A program made the translations under genes and the position numbers. Shown here piece by piece: positions 25,683 to 34,470 of a DNA stretch of 64,000 nt. This DNA comes from Lactobacillus xujianguonis (GTDB taxonomy: Bacteria > Bacillota > Bacilli > Lactobacillales > Lactobacillaceae). The notes under the pieces are model-generated. The model was given only the letters and a program-made list of their open reading frames with translations, was not told where the DNA came from and did not search any database. The DNA lies in NCBI RefSeq assembly GCF_004009905.1, contig NZ_ML136879.1, positions 1 to 64,000 on the forward strand, read 5' to 3'. Position 1 is the first letter of the stretch, and the number at the start of each line of letters is the position of its first letter.

Positions 25683-26909
25683 ATGACTTATTATTACAAT
25701 GGTTTTCCACAAAGTGAACGTGATCAAAAACTTAATATGGTCAATGTGGATGATTTAGAGGAAAAAGTTAAGCAAATTATGCCAGAAGGTGCATATTACT
25801 ACATCGCTTCTGGTTCAGAAAATGAATGGACTTGGCGGAACAACACCGCAGCCTTTAATCACTACCAAATTGTGCCACGGGCATTGACTGACATGTCAGA
25901 TCCTCAAACTGACACTGAGTTCTTCGGGATGAAACTGAAGACGCCAGTAATGATCTCACCAATCGCTTGTCACGGAATTGCTCATAAGGATGCCGAAGTT
26001 GCTACCCAAAAGGGTGCTGCAGCTGCTGGTGCTTTATTCTCATCAAGTACTTACGCTAACAAGAGTGTTGAAGATATTGCGGCTGCTGCTCCAGATGCAC
26101 CAAGATTCTTCCAATTGTACTTAAGTAAAGACTGGAACTTCAACAAGATGGTCTTTGATGCGATTAAGAAGGCTGGCTACAAGGGTATTTTCTTAACCGT
26201 TGATGCCTTGGTATCAGGTTACCGTGAAGCTAACTTAAGAACTAACTTTACTTACCCAGTTCCATTGGACTTCTTCACTCGTTACATGGGTGCTAAGGGT
26301 GAAGGGCAAAGTGTTGCTCAAATGTACGCTGCTTCTGCTCAAAAGATTGGTCCAGAAGACGTAAGAAGAATTAAGGAAGAAACTGGCTTACCAGTTATCG
26401 TTAAGGGTGTAATGTGTGCTGAAGATGCCTTCAAGGCAATCGGCGCCGGCGCTGACGGTGTTTATGTCACTAACCACGGTGGTCGTGAAGTTGATGGTGC
26501 GCCAGCAACTATCGATGTTTTGCCAGAAATTGCTAAGGCCGTTGATCACCGCGTACCAATTATCTTCGATTCTGGTGTTCGTCGTGGTTCACACGTCTTC
26601 AAGGCTTTGGCACTTGGTGCTGATATGGTTGGGATTGGTCGTCCATACCTTTACGGTTTAGCTCTTGGTGGTGCTAAGGGTGTTGAATCAGTTATTGAAC
26701 AATACAACAAGGAATTGAAGATCGATATGCAATTAACTGGCTGCAAGACCATTGAAGATGTTAAGCATGCTAAGATTGATCACATCCCTTATACTGCAGA
26801 TAACTTGAAGTCAAACACTGATCCTTCAAGAATGAAACCATATCCTAAGACTGAAGAAAACCAAATTAAGGGTAGTGCTGATGCTACCTCAGGTGCTTCT
26901 CACCACTAA
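25683..26909 (+). CDS. L-lactate oxidase (FMN-dependent)
   Basis: A 408-residue alpha-hydroxy-acid oxidase that converts L-lactate and oxygen to pyruvate and hydrogen peroxide. Conserved active-site features are YYIASGSENEWTWRNN (substrate Tyr), FQLYLSKD, LTVDALVSGYREANLR, and the catalytic His-Arg pair in NHGGREVDG, with DSGVRRGSHVFKAL and GIGRPYLYGLALGG binding FMN phosphate. The C-terminus carries an extra polar tail (EENQIKGSADATSGASHH). A lactate monooxygenase or dehydrogenase role is possible, but the oxidase is the usual lactobacillar form. GGGAGAAA precedes the ATG. Confidence 0.93.
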   Translation: MTYYYNGFPQSERDQKLNMVNVDDLEEKVKQIMPEGAYYYIASGSENEWTWRNNTAAFNHYQIVPRALTDMSDPQTDTEFFGMKLKTPVMISPIACHGIAHKDAEVATQKGAAAAGALFSSSTYANKSVEDIAAAAPDAPRFFQLYLSKDWNFNKMVFDAIKKAGYKGIFLTVDALVSGYREANLRTNFTYPVPLDFFTRYMGAKGEGQSVAQMYAASAQKIGPEDVRRIKEETGLPVIVKGVMCAEDAFKAIGAGADGVYVTNHGGREVDGAPATIDVLPEIAKAVDHRVPIIFDSGVRRGSHVFKALALGADMVGIGRPYLYGLALGGAKGVESVIEQYNKELKIDMQLTGCKTIEDVKHAKIDHIPYTADNLKSNTDPSRMKPYPKTEENQIKGSADATSGASHH

Positions 26910-26949
26910 TTTGGTAATAATCCGTAATATCCGCTGACATTGAATACAG

Positions 26950-26984
26950 AAAAAGACTGGGGAAATTTTTCCCAGTCTTTTTTT
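26950..26984. terminator. Bidirectional terminator
   Basis: AAAAAGACTGGG and CCCAGTCTTTTT form a long A/T-flanked stem. It can end lactate oxidase on the plus strand and the convergent secreted-protein gene on the minus strand. Confidence 0.88.
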
Positions 26985-26990
26985 ACGCTA

Positions 26991-27557
26991 TTAATATTGA
27001 TTTTCTAAATCTGTGCGATTAAATTCACGGTATGGTTTAATTGGGTGATACTTTGAAACCCGGTAGGCATAAGCAACAATCGTTGGCTTATAACCAATCG
27101 CAATTGCCAAAGCCGGCTCCATCTTGCCATGATGTTCATGAGTAGTTAAACCATAGAAAGTACCGTTACCAGCACCAGCAGTCCAACCGTTAACATTCAA
27201 CCATTGGATTCCGTTCCGGTTAAAGATCGTAGCGTTACCCCAATTCATGGTTTGATCAATGATGAAGTGATATTTCTTGTAGTTAGCTGCATATTTACTA
27301 GTAATTGCCGTGTCAGCTTGAAATAGTCGCAAGCCATTAACGTGATGTTTACCAATTCTAACTTTGTAGTGGCGGTAGGTCTTTTGCCCAAGTATTGAAC
27401 TACCTTGATAACGCCATTTGCCCCGCATGTTAGTCGGAGTAATTACTGTACCAATTTTGCCGTATTTGGATGAGGCTTGCGTGCTTTGAGGGGTGGCAAT
27501 CATGAAGCAACTGCAAGCGATCATCGCAAGTAAGATTGCGCCTAATCTCTTCTTCAT
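26991..27557 (-). CDS. Secreted protein of unknown function (188 aa)
   Basis: A Sec signal peptide (MKKRLGAILLAMIACSCFM to QSTQA) is followed by a basic, Tyr- and Gly-rich domain of about 155 residues (TPTNMRGKWRYQGSS, HHVNGLRLFQ, GIQWLNVNGWTAGAGNG, VAYAYRVSKYHPI). The start was moved 45 bases inside the longer open frame to the ATG at 27557, which has GGAGG upstream. Similar small secreted proteins are frequent in lactobacilli, but I cannot assign a family. It is probably exported and may bind the wall. Confidence 0.85.
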   Translation of the reverse strand: MKKRLGAILLAMIACSCFMIATPQSTQASSKYGKIGTVITPTNMRGKWRYQGSSILGQKTYRHYKVRIGKHHVNGLRLFQADTAITSKYAANYKKYHFIIDQTMNWGNATIFNRNGIQWLNVNGWTAGAGNGTFYGLTTHEHHGKMEPALAIAIGYKPTIVAYAYRVSKYHPIKPYREFNRTDLENQY

Positions 27558-27634
27558 ATTTTTACCTCCAAGTATTTTTCTACCTTTACCTCTATTTAAC
27601 AATGTTTAGGCCTAAAATAAAAGGATTTTACAAT

Positions 27635-27662
27635 AAAAAAACTGCTTCTACACAGAAGCAGT
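27635..27662 (-). terminator. Terminator of pepF
   Basis: On the minus strand ACTGCTTCT-GTGT-AGAAGCAGT is a perfect 9-bp stem followed by a run of T residues, 75 bases after the pepF stop. Confidence 0.88.
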
Positions 27663-27737
27663 TCGATTGATGTGAGAAATTTTACTTTCCTTTTATGTTA
27701 TATATTTTGTGGCTAATTAAGTCAACCGCTTTTTTGT

Positions 27738-29534
27738 TTATTTAGCGATTAATTCTTCCAATTCATTCAAGCGCTTTTCAAAAGTCTTGAAGGCATCTTC
27801 TAAGTAGTCAGGCTTAGTCATATCCACGCCAGCCCGCTTCATAATTTCTGTTGGGTAATCACTTGAACCAGACTTAAGGTAGCCAATGTAGGCATCTCTT
27901 TCTGCTTCAGTGCCGTGAACGACTTTGTTAGCTAAAGCAGTAGCGGCCGCAAAACCAGTAGCGTATTGGTAAACGTAGAAGTTGTAGTAGAAGTGCGGAA
28001 TTCTCGACCATTCCTTGGCAATATCGCCACCTGGTTCAACGCTATCGCCATAGTAACGTTGGTTTAAGTCGCCATAGAACTTGTCTAAGCTGTCGGCGGT
28101 TAATGGTTCACCCTGAGCGTCAGCTTCATGCACAAATTGTTCAAATTCCGCAAATTGCGTTTGTCTAAATAAGGTCCCCTTGAAGGAATCAAGGTAGTAG
28201 TTTAAGACAAAGGCCCGAGTCTTGGGATCAGTGATGTGATCTAAGAAGTACTCAGTTAAAATGTTTTCGTTGGTCGTTGAAGCAATTTCGGCGACAAAGA
28301 TTGGGTAATCACCGTAAACATAAGGTTGAGTGTGTCTAGTGTACCAAGAGTGAACGGAGTGACCAGTCTCATGAACCAAAGTGTAAAGGGAGTCAATGTT
28401 GTTTTCCCAGTTCAACAATTCGTAAGGATCAGTATCGTAAGCCCCACCAGAGTAGGCGCCAGTGACCTTGTTCTTGTTTTCAACGGGATCGATCACCCGG
28501 TTATTGAAAATGTAGTCAACATGCTTTAAGTAGTCTTCACCTAGTGGTGCTAAGGCCTTCTTAGCTTCAGCTTTAGCTTCTTCGAAATTGTAGGAAAGAG
28601 CTGGCTTACCGGTTAAAGGCACATACATGTCCCACATTTGGAGGTCTTTTAAGCCTAAGATCTTTTTACGTAAAGCCACATAACGGTGCAGTAAGTCTAA
28701 GTGGCTGTTAACTTCCTTTAATAAGGTGTCATATACGACACTTGGGACACCGTTATCAGCTAAAGCTGCATCCCTAGCTGAGTCATACTTGTGGACTCTG
28801 GCGTTGAAGTTATGAGATTTAACTACTCCAGATAAAGTCGAAGCTAGTGAATTTTCAAATTGACCATAGGCTGCATATATCACATCAAAGGCGTTCTTGC
28901 GGACGCGGCGGTCTTGAGATTGGATCAAAAGTGAGTAAAGCCCATCAGATAATTGCACCATTTCGCCGTTTTCATCTTGAACATAGCCGTATTCCATATC
29001 GGAATTGGTTAAGACGTTAAAGGTGCTTTCAGAAACGCCAAGCGCATCCCCAGCATCGGCAATGATCTTTTCTTCAGCGGCAGGTAAGGTGTGGGGACGC
29101 TTACTGGTGATTTGATCAAGCCAGTGGGCATAATCCTTCAGGCGGGGTTCTTCGTCTTTAAAAGCAGCTAATTTCTCCTCAGGGATGCTGAGAATTTCTG
29201 GATTAATAAAAGCCGTGGCAGCGCTGAATTGACTAGCTAAACTTTGCACCTTAGCGACGTAGCCCAAATAGTGGGAGTCAGAAGTATCAACGTCGCTGGA
29301 CATCGTGGCATAGACATAAACATTTTCTAAGCGGCGCTTAACGGCTAAGATGGTCGTTAAACCTTCATAGAGGTCCTTACCTGACTTACTTAACTTGCCC
29401 TTTAAATTGGCTAAGTCAGTTAGATCATTCTTAACTTGATCATAAGCTTGTTCCCAGGCTTGATCGTCTTTAAAAATACGGGTTAAATCCCAGGTTAATT
29501 CTTCTGGAACTTCGTTTCGGTTTGGAATTGCCAT
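27738..29534 (-). CDS. pepF: Oligoendopeptidase F
   Basis: A 598-residue cytoplasmic zinc metallopeptidase of family M3B that trims peptides of about 7-17 residues. The zinc site HETGHSVHS (HExGH, near residue 390) and downstream Glu in IASTTNENILTEYF are present. Length matches lactococcal and lactobacillar PepF. The start follows GGAGAAA. It is divergent from the LCP gene and has its own terminator. Confidence 0.96.
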   Translation of the reverse strand: MAIPNRNEVPEELTWDLTRIFKDDQAWEQAYDQVKNDLTDLANLKGKLSKSGKDLYEGLTTILAVKRRLENVYVYATMSSDVDTSDSHYLGYVAKVQSLASQFSAATAFINPEILSIPEEKLAAFKDEEPRLKDYAHWLDQITSKRPHTLPAAEEKIIADAGDALGVSESTFNVLTNSDMEYGYVQDENGEMVQLSDGLYSLLIQSQDRRVRKNAFDVIYAAYGQFENSLASTLSGVVKSHNFNARVHKYDSARDAALADNGVPSVVYDTLLKEVNSHLDLLHRYVALRKKILGLKDLQMWDMYVPLTGKPALSYNFEEAKAEAKKALAPLGEDYLKHVDYIFNNRVIDPVENKNKVTGAYSGGAYDTDPYELLNWENNIDSLYTLVHETGHSVHSWYTRHTQPYVYGDYPIFVAEIASTTNENILTEYFLDHITDPKTRAFVLNYYLDSFKGTLFRQTQFAEFEQFVHEADAQGEPLTADSLDKFYGDLNQRYYGDSVEPGGDIAKEWSRIPHFYYNFYVYQYATGFAAATALANKVVHGTEAERDAYIGYLKSGSSDYPTEIMKRAGVDMTKPDYLEDAFKTFEKRLNELEELIAK

Positions 29535-29697
29535 AAATTTTCTCCTTTTTCTACTTGATATAGCCTAATAATAAGGGCAAAATAAGAAAAATACAAAAAA
29601 TAAATTATTTTTAAATTTTTTCTGCTTTATTTTATTGTGGTTAAAAAAGTGATACAAATAAGCTTGTATGAATTTGCGAAGGGAAACGAGATATAGC

Positions 29698-30915
29698 ATG
29701 GATCAAAACTCCAATCGACGGATGCGTCGGCGTTCATCTTTGAACTTGCACCGCAATCGCGCTTTCGTAGCGCCAGAACCAAAAGCTCCTAAAGGAAATC
29801 TGCTTGTGCGCCTCTTAGGCTTAGCAGCAGTTTTACTAGTGAGCTTTTCTTTAGCATGGGCTGCGCACATGTATTTCACCGTGCATAACGCAATTGATAG
29901 TGCGAGCGGGAATAATAGTGCTACCTCCGGGCGAATTGCGGCCAGACAACCGATTTCGGTCTTAATTCTAGGGGTGGACCAGGGACTAGAAGGTCGACAT
30001 GATCAAGGTAATTCGGATACGATGATTTTAGCAACCGCCAACCCGGGTAAAAAGAGTGCCACAATGACCTCAATTCCGCGGGATACTTTAGCCGATATTC
30101 GTGATGATCCGGGTAATAAATACTTTATGTTCCGGATCAATTCAGCTTATGAAGTTGGTGGTAATAAGACAGCGGTCAAGACCGTGTCCGGCTTATTAAA
30201 TGTGCCAATTCATTATTATGTGGAAGTTAACATGAAAGCCCTCAAGAGCTTAGTTAATGCCGTGGGTGGGGTTGACGTACAAGTGCCGTTTGACTTCTCC
30301 TATGACTGGTGTGATTTCCACAAAGGTAAGCAGCACTTGAATGGCCGGCATGCGGTCGCTTATGTCCGGATGCGGAAAGAAGACCCACGTGGAGACTACG
30401 GCCGTCAGCTGCGGCAGCGGCAGGTAATTCAAGCCGTTGTAGATAAGGCCATGTCAGTCAACACGCTTTCTAACTACCGTAAGTTGGTGACAATCTTCAA
30501 TAAATATGTCAAAACCAACCTGACCTTTAATGATATGTTTGCCTTAGCCATGTCATATCGCGGTTGTATGGATAATCTAAAGAGTGGTTATATTCAAGGC
30601 CACGATGCCTGGATTAATGGGTCATCAATTCAAGTTGCTTCAACTAAGGAATTACAGAAGATTTCTAACCGCATTCGTAAGAATTTAGATTTACCAACTG
30701 AGACCTTGCAGAATGAAGAAGTGCGGCAAAACCGCTTGAATACGGAAAACAATCATGTGGACTGGAAGAATCCTGATGCCTTTACCAATTATCAGATCTT
30801 TGAGCTCAATCAGGATCGTCCGGAAAGTAAGACTGCTAATCAGAATAATTCAACTACTAATAGTAGTCAGTCTTCTTCAAGCAAGAAGAGTTGGTTTAAT
30901 ATTTTTAATAAATAA
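29698..30915 (+). CDS. LytR-CpsA-Psr (LCP) family glycopolymer transferase
   Basis: A 405-residue membrane-anchored enzyme that attaches teichoic acid or capsule polymers to peptidoglycan. A very basic cytoplasmic N-terminus (RRMRRRSSLNLHRNRAF) and one helix (LLGLAAVLLVSFSLAWAAHMYF) are followed by the LCP domain with VLILGVDQGLEG, SDTMILATANP, MTSIPRDTLADI, and RMRKEDPRGDYGRQLRQRQV, whose Arg and Asp residues bind the lipid pyrophosphate. A Ser/Asn/Gln-rich tail ends the protein. ATG 29668 is in frame but less likely to be the start. It is a paralogue of the LCP protein that opens the exopolysaccharide locus. Confidence 0.92.
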   Translation: MDQNSNRRMRRRSSLNLHRNRAFVAPEPKAPKGNLLVRLLGLAAVLLVSFSLAWAAHMYFTVHNAIDSASGNNSATSGRIAARQPISVLILGVDQGLEGRHDQGNSDTMILATANPGKKSATMTSIPRDTLADIRDDPGNKYFMFRINSAYEVGGNKTAVKTVSGLLNVPIHYYVEVNMKALKSLVNAVGGVDVQVPFDFSYDWCDFHKGKQHLNGRHAVAYVRMRKEDPRGDYGRQLRQRQVIQAVVDKAMSVNTLSNYRKLVTIFNKYVKTNLTFNDMFALAMSYRGCMDNLKSGYIQGHDAWINGSSIQVASTKELQKISNRIRKNLDLPTETLQNEEVRQNRLNTENNHVDWKNPDAFTNYQIFELNQDRPESKTANQNNSTTNSSQSSSSKKSWFNIFNK

Positions 30916-30950
30916 TAAGTGGTCAAAAACTTCTCGAATAGATTATGTAA

Positions 30951-30981
30951 AAAGAACTTGGGCAAACCAGGTTCTTTTTTT
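30951..30981 (+). terminator. Terminator of the LCP gene
   Basis: AAAGAACTTGG-GCAAA-CCAGGTTCTTT is an 11-bp stem with one G-T pair followed by T residues. Confidence 0.88.
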
Positions 30982-31014
30982 GTAAAATAAATTAAAAGAG
31001 AAAGGATGAAGAGC

Positions 31015-31707
31015 ATGCAGGGAACGATTGTTAATACCTTAGCCTTATTAATTGGCACGACGATTGGTTGTTTTTTGAAAAAAGGCATTAAGAAGAAATA
31101 CGAAGACGTCCTCTATACCGCCATGGGCTTAGCGGCGCTAGGAATAGGCCTTGAAAACGTTGTTAATAATTTACCTAAAAGTAAATATCCCGTCTTGTTC
31201 ATCGTCAGTTTAACGATTGGTGTGGTTGTCGGGACTTGGCTCAATATTGACGGTCATTTCAACCACTTAGTTGATAAGATGGGACAATCCGAAATTGGCA
31301 AGGGGCTGGCAACTGAAATCTTGCTCTGCTGCATTGGTGCTTTATCAATTGTTGGACCTGTCATGGCCGCGGTTAAAGGGGACTATACCATGCTTTATAC
31401 TAATGCCACGCTCGACTTTGTTACCTCAATGGTCTTTGGCGCCAGCTTTGGTTGGGCCATGTTGTTGGTTGCCCCCGTGCTATTTTGCTGGCAAGGGATG
31501 ATCTACTTAGTGGCTAAATTCTTATCAGCTAGCTTCTTTAGTGGTCCGTTAATTACAGAGATTTCCATTATTGGCGGCTTTTTAATTGCCTGCACGGGCT
31601 TTTCTTTATTAAAAATCCGTGATTTAAAGGCCTTAAATTTTTTACCAGCATTACTAGTTCCCATTATCTTTTTTATCGTTTTACCGTTATTCAATGGCGT
31701 TTTATAA
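31015..31707 (+). CDS. DUF554-family membrane protein (YdfK/YqgA-like)
   Basis: About 230 residues with six to seven membrane helices. MQGTIVNTLALLIGTTIGCFLKK, MGLAALGIGLENV and LCCIGALSIVGPVMAAVKGD are hallmarks of DUF554. ATG 31015 is preferred over ATG 31006 because AAAGG at about 30996-31000 is better spaced to it. Function is unknown; the family is thought to be transporter-like. It stands alone between two terminators. Confidence 0.9.
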   Translation: MQGTIVNTLALLIGTTIGCFLKKGIKKKYEDVLYTAMGLAALGIGLENVVNNLPKSKYPVLFIVSLTIGVVVGTWLNIDGHFNHLVDKMGQSEIGKGLATEILLCCIGALSIVGPVMAAVKGDYTMLYTNATLDFVTSMVFGASFGWAMLLVAPVLFCWQGMIYLVAKFLSASFFSGPLITEISIIGGFLIACTGFSLLKIRDLKALNFLPALLVPIIFFIVLPLFNGVL

Positions 31708-31719
31708 AGAAAAATAAAT

Positions 31720-31770
31720 AACGAACTAAAAAAATTAATTTTTTTGCAAATTTTTTTAGTTCGTTTTTTT
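31720..31770 (+). terminator. Terminator of the DUF554 gene
   Basis: AACGAACTAAAAAAATT pairs with AATTTTTTTAGTTCGTT and ends in a T-run. The stem is long and AT-rich. Confidence 0.85.
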
Positions 31771-31835
31771 CTTGTTTAAATTTACTAAAAGCTATGTTCT
31801 GTATATAAAACAACTCGTCAGAGCCTGATAAATAG

Positions 31836-32005
31836 TATAATAGAAGTATAGTCTTACCGTAAGATAAGATAACATTGTTGAAAGCGCATTATTGATCACT
31901 TGAAAGTTTTGAATTTTAGCTCTACACTAAGAATGTAATTAAATAATGCATGTTGTTTTAGGACAAAGAAAGCTTTTATAAGTGGGAGAACTTTCTTTTT
32001 GGAGG
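31836..32005 (+). promoter_or_regulatory. Promoter and long leader of the cydABCD operon with a cre-like site
   Basis: TATAAT at 31836-31841 lacks a clear -35 box. About 30 bases into the transcript, TTGAAAGCGCATTAT (31878-31892) matches the CcpA consensus with one mismatch and could act as a roadblock. Just before the ribosome-binding site GGAGG (32001-32005), AAAGAAAG and CTTTCTTT (31965-31998) form an 8-bp hairpin with a T-run. The leader is about 165 bases, long enough for post-initiation control. Confidence 0.5.
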
Positions 32006-32013
32006 CGTGAACG

Positions 32014-33450
32014 ATGAATATTGTTAGTTTAGCGCGGTTCCAATTTGCTATGACAACGATTTTTCACTTTTTCTTTGTACCATTCTCAATTGGTACAGTC
32101 TTTGTTGTCGCAATTATGGAATCGATTTATGTTCATACGGGTAATGCCGATTATAAGAAGATGGCGAAGTTCTGGGGCAATGTCTTTTTGCTTAGCTTTG
32201 CTGTTGGTGTTGTAACCGGTCTTATCCAGGAATTCCAGTTTGGGATGAACTGGTCAGATTATTCAAGATTTATGGGGGACATTTTCGGTGCACCACTAGC
32301 ATTTGAAGCCTTGCTCTCATTCTTTATTGAATCAACCTTTATCGGTTTGTGGATGTTCACTTGGAAGAAAGTGGGCAAGAAACTCCACTTGTTCTTTGTC
32401 TGGATGGTTGTCTTTGGGACTTTGACGTCAGCTCTTTGGATTTTGACGGCTAACTCCTTCATGCAACACCCAGTTGGCTTCAAGGTTGAAGGCGGCCGTG
32501 CCGTGATGGTTAACTTCGGTGCCTTACTTGCTAACCAACAATTAATGTACGAGTATTCACACGTTGTAATTGGTGCTTTGCTTACTGGTTCATTAATCTT
32601 TGCTGGTTTAACTGCCTTTCAACTTCTTAAGAAACGTGAGATTTCTGAAGCTGACAAGCGCATTTACCACAAGAGTATGCGTCTTAGCCTTTGGTTAGTA
32701 CTTCTCTTTGCCTGCCTCAACATCTTTGCTGGTGACTTGCAAATGAGATACTTGATCAAGGAACAACCAATGAAGTTTGCTGCAACAGAAGCTGTTATGA
32801 AGACGACTGGCGACAAGGCTCCTTGGACGGTTGTAGGATATGTTGATCCTAAGACTCATGAATTAAAAGGAAATATTGATATTCCTGATGTGTTAAGTAT
32901 TCTTTCTTACCACAAGACAACTGGTTCAGTTAAAGGGATGGCCGAATTGAACCAAGAATTTAAGAAGAAGTTTGGTACTAAGATTGATGGTCAAAAGATG
33001 GACTACTATGTACCAGTTAATACTTTGTTCTGGTCATTCAGATTAATGTGTGGTTTCGGCGCTTTAGCTGCCTTAGTTGCCCTTGTCGGATTGATTATGA
33101 CCCGTAAAGGTAAGGAATCACTATACCAACACCGTTGGTGCTTATGGGTCATTGGCTTAATGACCTTCTCACCATTCATTATGAACACTGCTGGTTGGCT
33201 TATTACCGAACTTGGGAGAGACCCATGGACTGTTTACGGTCAATACATCATTGCCCAAAGTGTTTCACCAAATGTTTCAGTAGCTTCGCTACTCACATCT
33301 AACATTGTCTACTTCTGCTTGTTTACCTTCTTGGCAATTGTCTTAATTGCTTTGGTAGTTCGCTTCTTGCGTAACGATCCAGAAGAATTTGCTGCAAAAG
33401 ACGAAGTGCAAAAGAAGACAATGGATCCATTTGCAAAGGGGGCCTTCTAA
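32014..33450 (+). CDS. cydA: Cytochrome bd ubiquinol/menaquinol oxidase subunit I
   Basis: A 478-residue integral membrane subunit that carries the three hemes and oxidises quinol, reducing oxygen to water. Heme ligands match the family: His18 (TTIFHFFFVP) and His183 (MYEYSHVVIG), with Glu99 and Glu106 in the proton path. The quinol loop holds KEQPMKFAATEA. The loop is short, as in Gram-positive enzymes. It opens the operon cydABCD-menG. Lactobacilli generally lack heme synthesis, so activity would need external heme. Confidence 0.97.
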   Translation: MNIVSLARFQFAMTTIFHFFFVPFSIGTVFVVAIMESIYVHTGNADYKKMAKFWGNVFLLSFAVGVVTGLIQEFQFGMNWSDYSRFMGDIFGAPLAFEALLSFFIESTFIGLWMFTWKKVGKKLHLFFVWMVVFGTLTSALWILTANSFMQHPVGFKVEGGRAVMVNFGALLANQQLMYEYSHVVIGALLTGSLIFAGLTAFQLLKKREISEADKRIYHKSMRLSLWLVLLFACLNIFAGDLQMRYLIKEQPMKFAATEAVMKTTGDKAPWTVVGYVDPKTHELKGNIDIPDVLSILSYHKTTGSVKGMAELNQEFKKKFGTKIDGQKMDYYVPVNTLFWSFRLMCGFGALAALVALVGLIMTRKGKESLYQHRWCLWVIGLMTFSPFIMNTAGWLITELGRDPWTVYGQYIIAQSVSPNVSVASLLTSNIVYFCLFTFLAIVLIALVVRFLRNDPEEFAAKDEVQKKTMDPFAKGAF

Positions 33451-34467
33451 ATGTCAGTCTTGCAAATACTATGGTTTATTTTAATCGGCGTTTTATTTAG
33501 TGGCTTCTTCTTCCTTGATGGGTTTGACTACGGGGTCGGCATGGCAGTTGAGACCTTAGCTCATGACGAAAAAGAAAAGAGCCAAGTAATCGCTACAATC
33601 GGGCCAGTTTGGGATGGTAACGAAGTTTGGTTAATCACCGCTGGTGGTGCCATGTTTGCTTCATTCCCATACTGGTACGCATCACTATTTTCAGGTTACT
33701 ACTTGATCTTGCTACTCATCTTAGTTGGTTTGATTATTCGTGGGGTTTCATTTGAATTCCGTAAGGAAAGTGCTCCGCGCCACAAGCGTTTCTGGGATGT
33801 AGCTTTAGCACTTGGTAGTTTCATCGCACCATTTTTCTTAGGGGTAATGTTTATCTCTATGATTAAAGGGATGCCAATTGACGCACATGGTAACATGTCT
33901 GCACAATTCTTTGACTACTTCAACTGGTTCTCAGTTGTTGGTGGTATTGCCTTGACCTTGTTAACTTACTTACATGGTTTGAACTACATTTCTTTGAAGA
34001 CAGTTGGTCCAATTCATGACCGGGCACGTAACTATGCCAACGCCCTTTACTGGGTCTTATATGTTGGTGAAGTTATCTTTGCCTTACTCTTATTGTTTCA
34101 AACCGACTTCATTAAGGTTCACCCATTCTTGACTTTGCTTTGCTTAGTCTTGATTGTTGGCTTCTCTGTTGCTGCTCATGTATCCAGCTTTAAGGGCCGG
34201 GAAGGCTATGCTTTTACCTTTAGTGGTTTAACCTTAATTTCACTAGTTGCTTTGATCTTCTGTGGTTTATTCCCACGGGTAATGATTTCATCAATTAGTA
34301 GTAAGTATGATTTGTTTATTCAAAGCGCATCATCATCAAATTACACTTTGGTAGTGATGACTATCGCCACTGTAATTTTAGTACCTTGCGTTTTGGCTTA
34401 TACCATTTGGACATACTGGATCTTCCGCAAGAGAATCGAAATGCCTGCAATTGGGGAAGGATATTAG
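33451..34467 (+). CDS. cydB: Cytochrome bd oxidase subunit II
   Basis: A 338-residue membrane subunit with eight to nine helices. It begins with LQILWFILIGVLFSGFFFLD and GFDYGVGM, contains GPVWDGNEVWLITAGGAMFA, and so has the full CydB signature. The ATG follows the cydA stop directly, with GGGGGCC in the end of cydA as the likely ribosome-binding site. It pairs with CydA. Confidence 0.97.
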   Translation: MSVLQILWFILIGVLFSGFFFLDGFDYGVGMAVETLAHDEKEKSQVIATIGPVWDGNEVWLITAGGAMFASFPYWYASLFSGYYLILLLILVGLIIRGVSFEFRKESAPRHKRFWDVALALGSFIAPFFLGVMFISMIKGMPIDAHGNMSAQFFDYFNWFSVVGGIALTLLTYLHGLNYISLKTVGPIHDRARNYANALYWVLYVGEVIFALLLLFQTDFIKVHPFLTLLCLVLIVGFSVAAHVSSFKGREGYAFTFSGLTLISLVALIFCGLFPRVMISSISSKYDLFIQSASSSNYTLVVMTIATVILVPCVLAYTIWTYWIFRKRIEMPAIGEGY

Positions 34468-34470
34468 AGA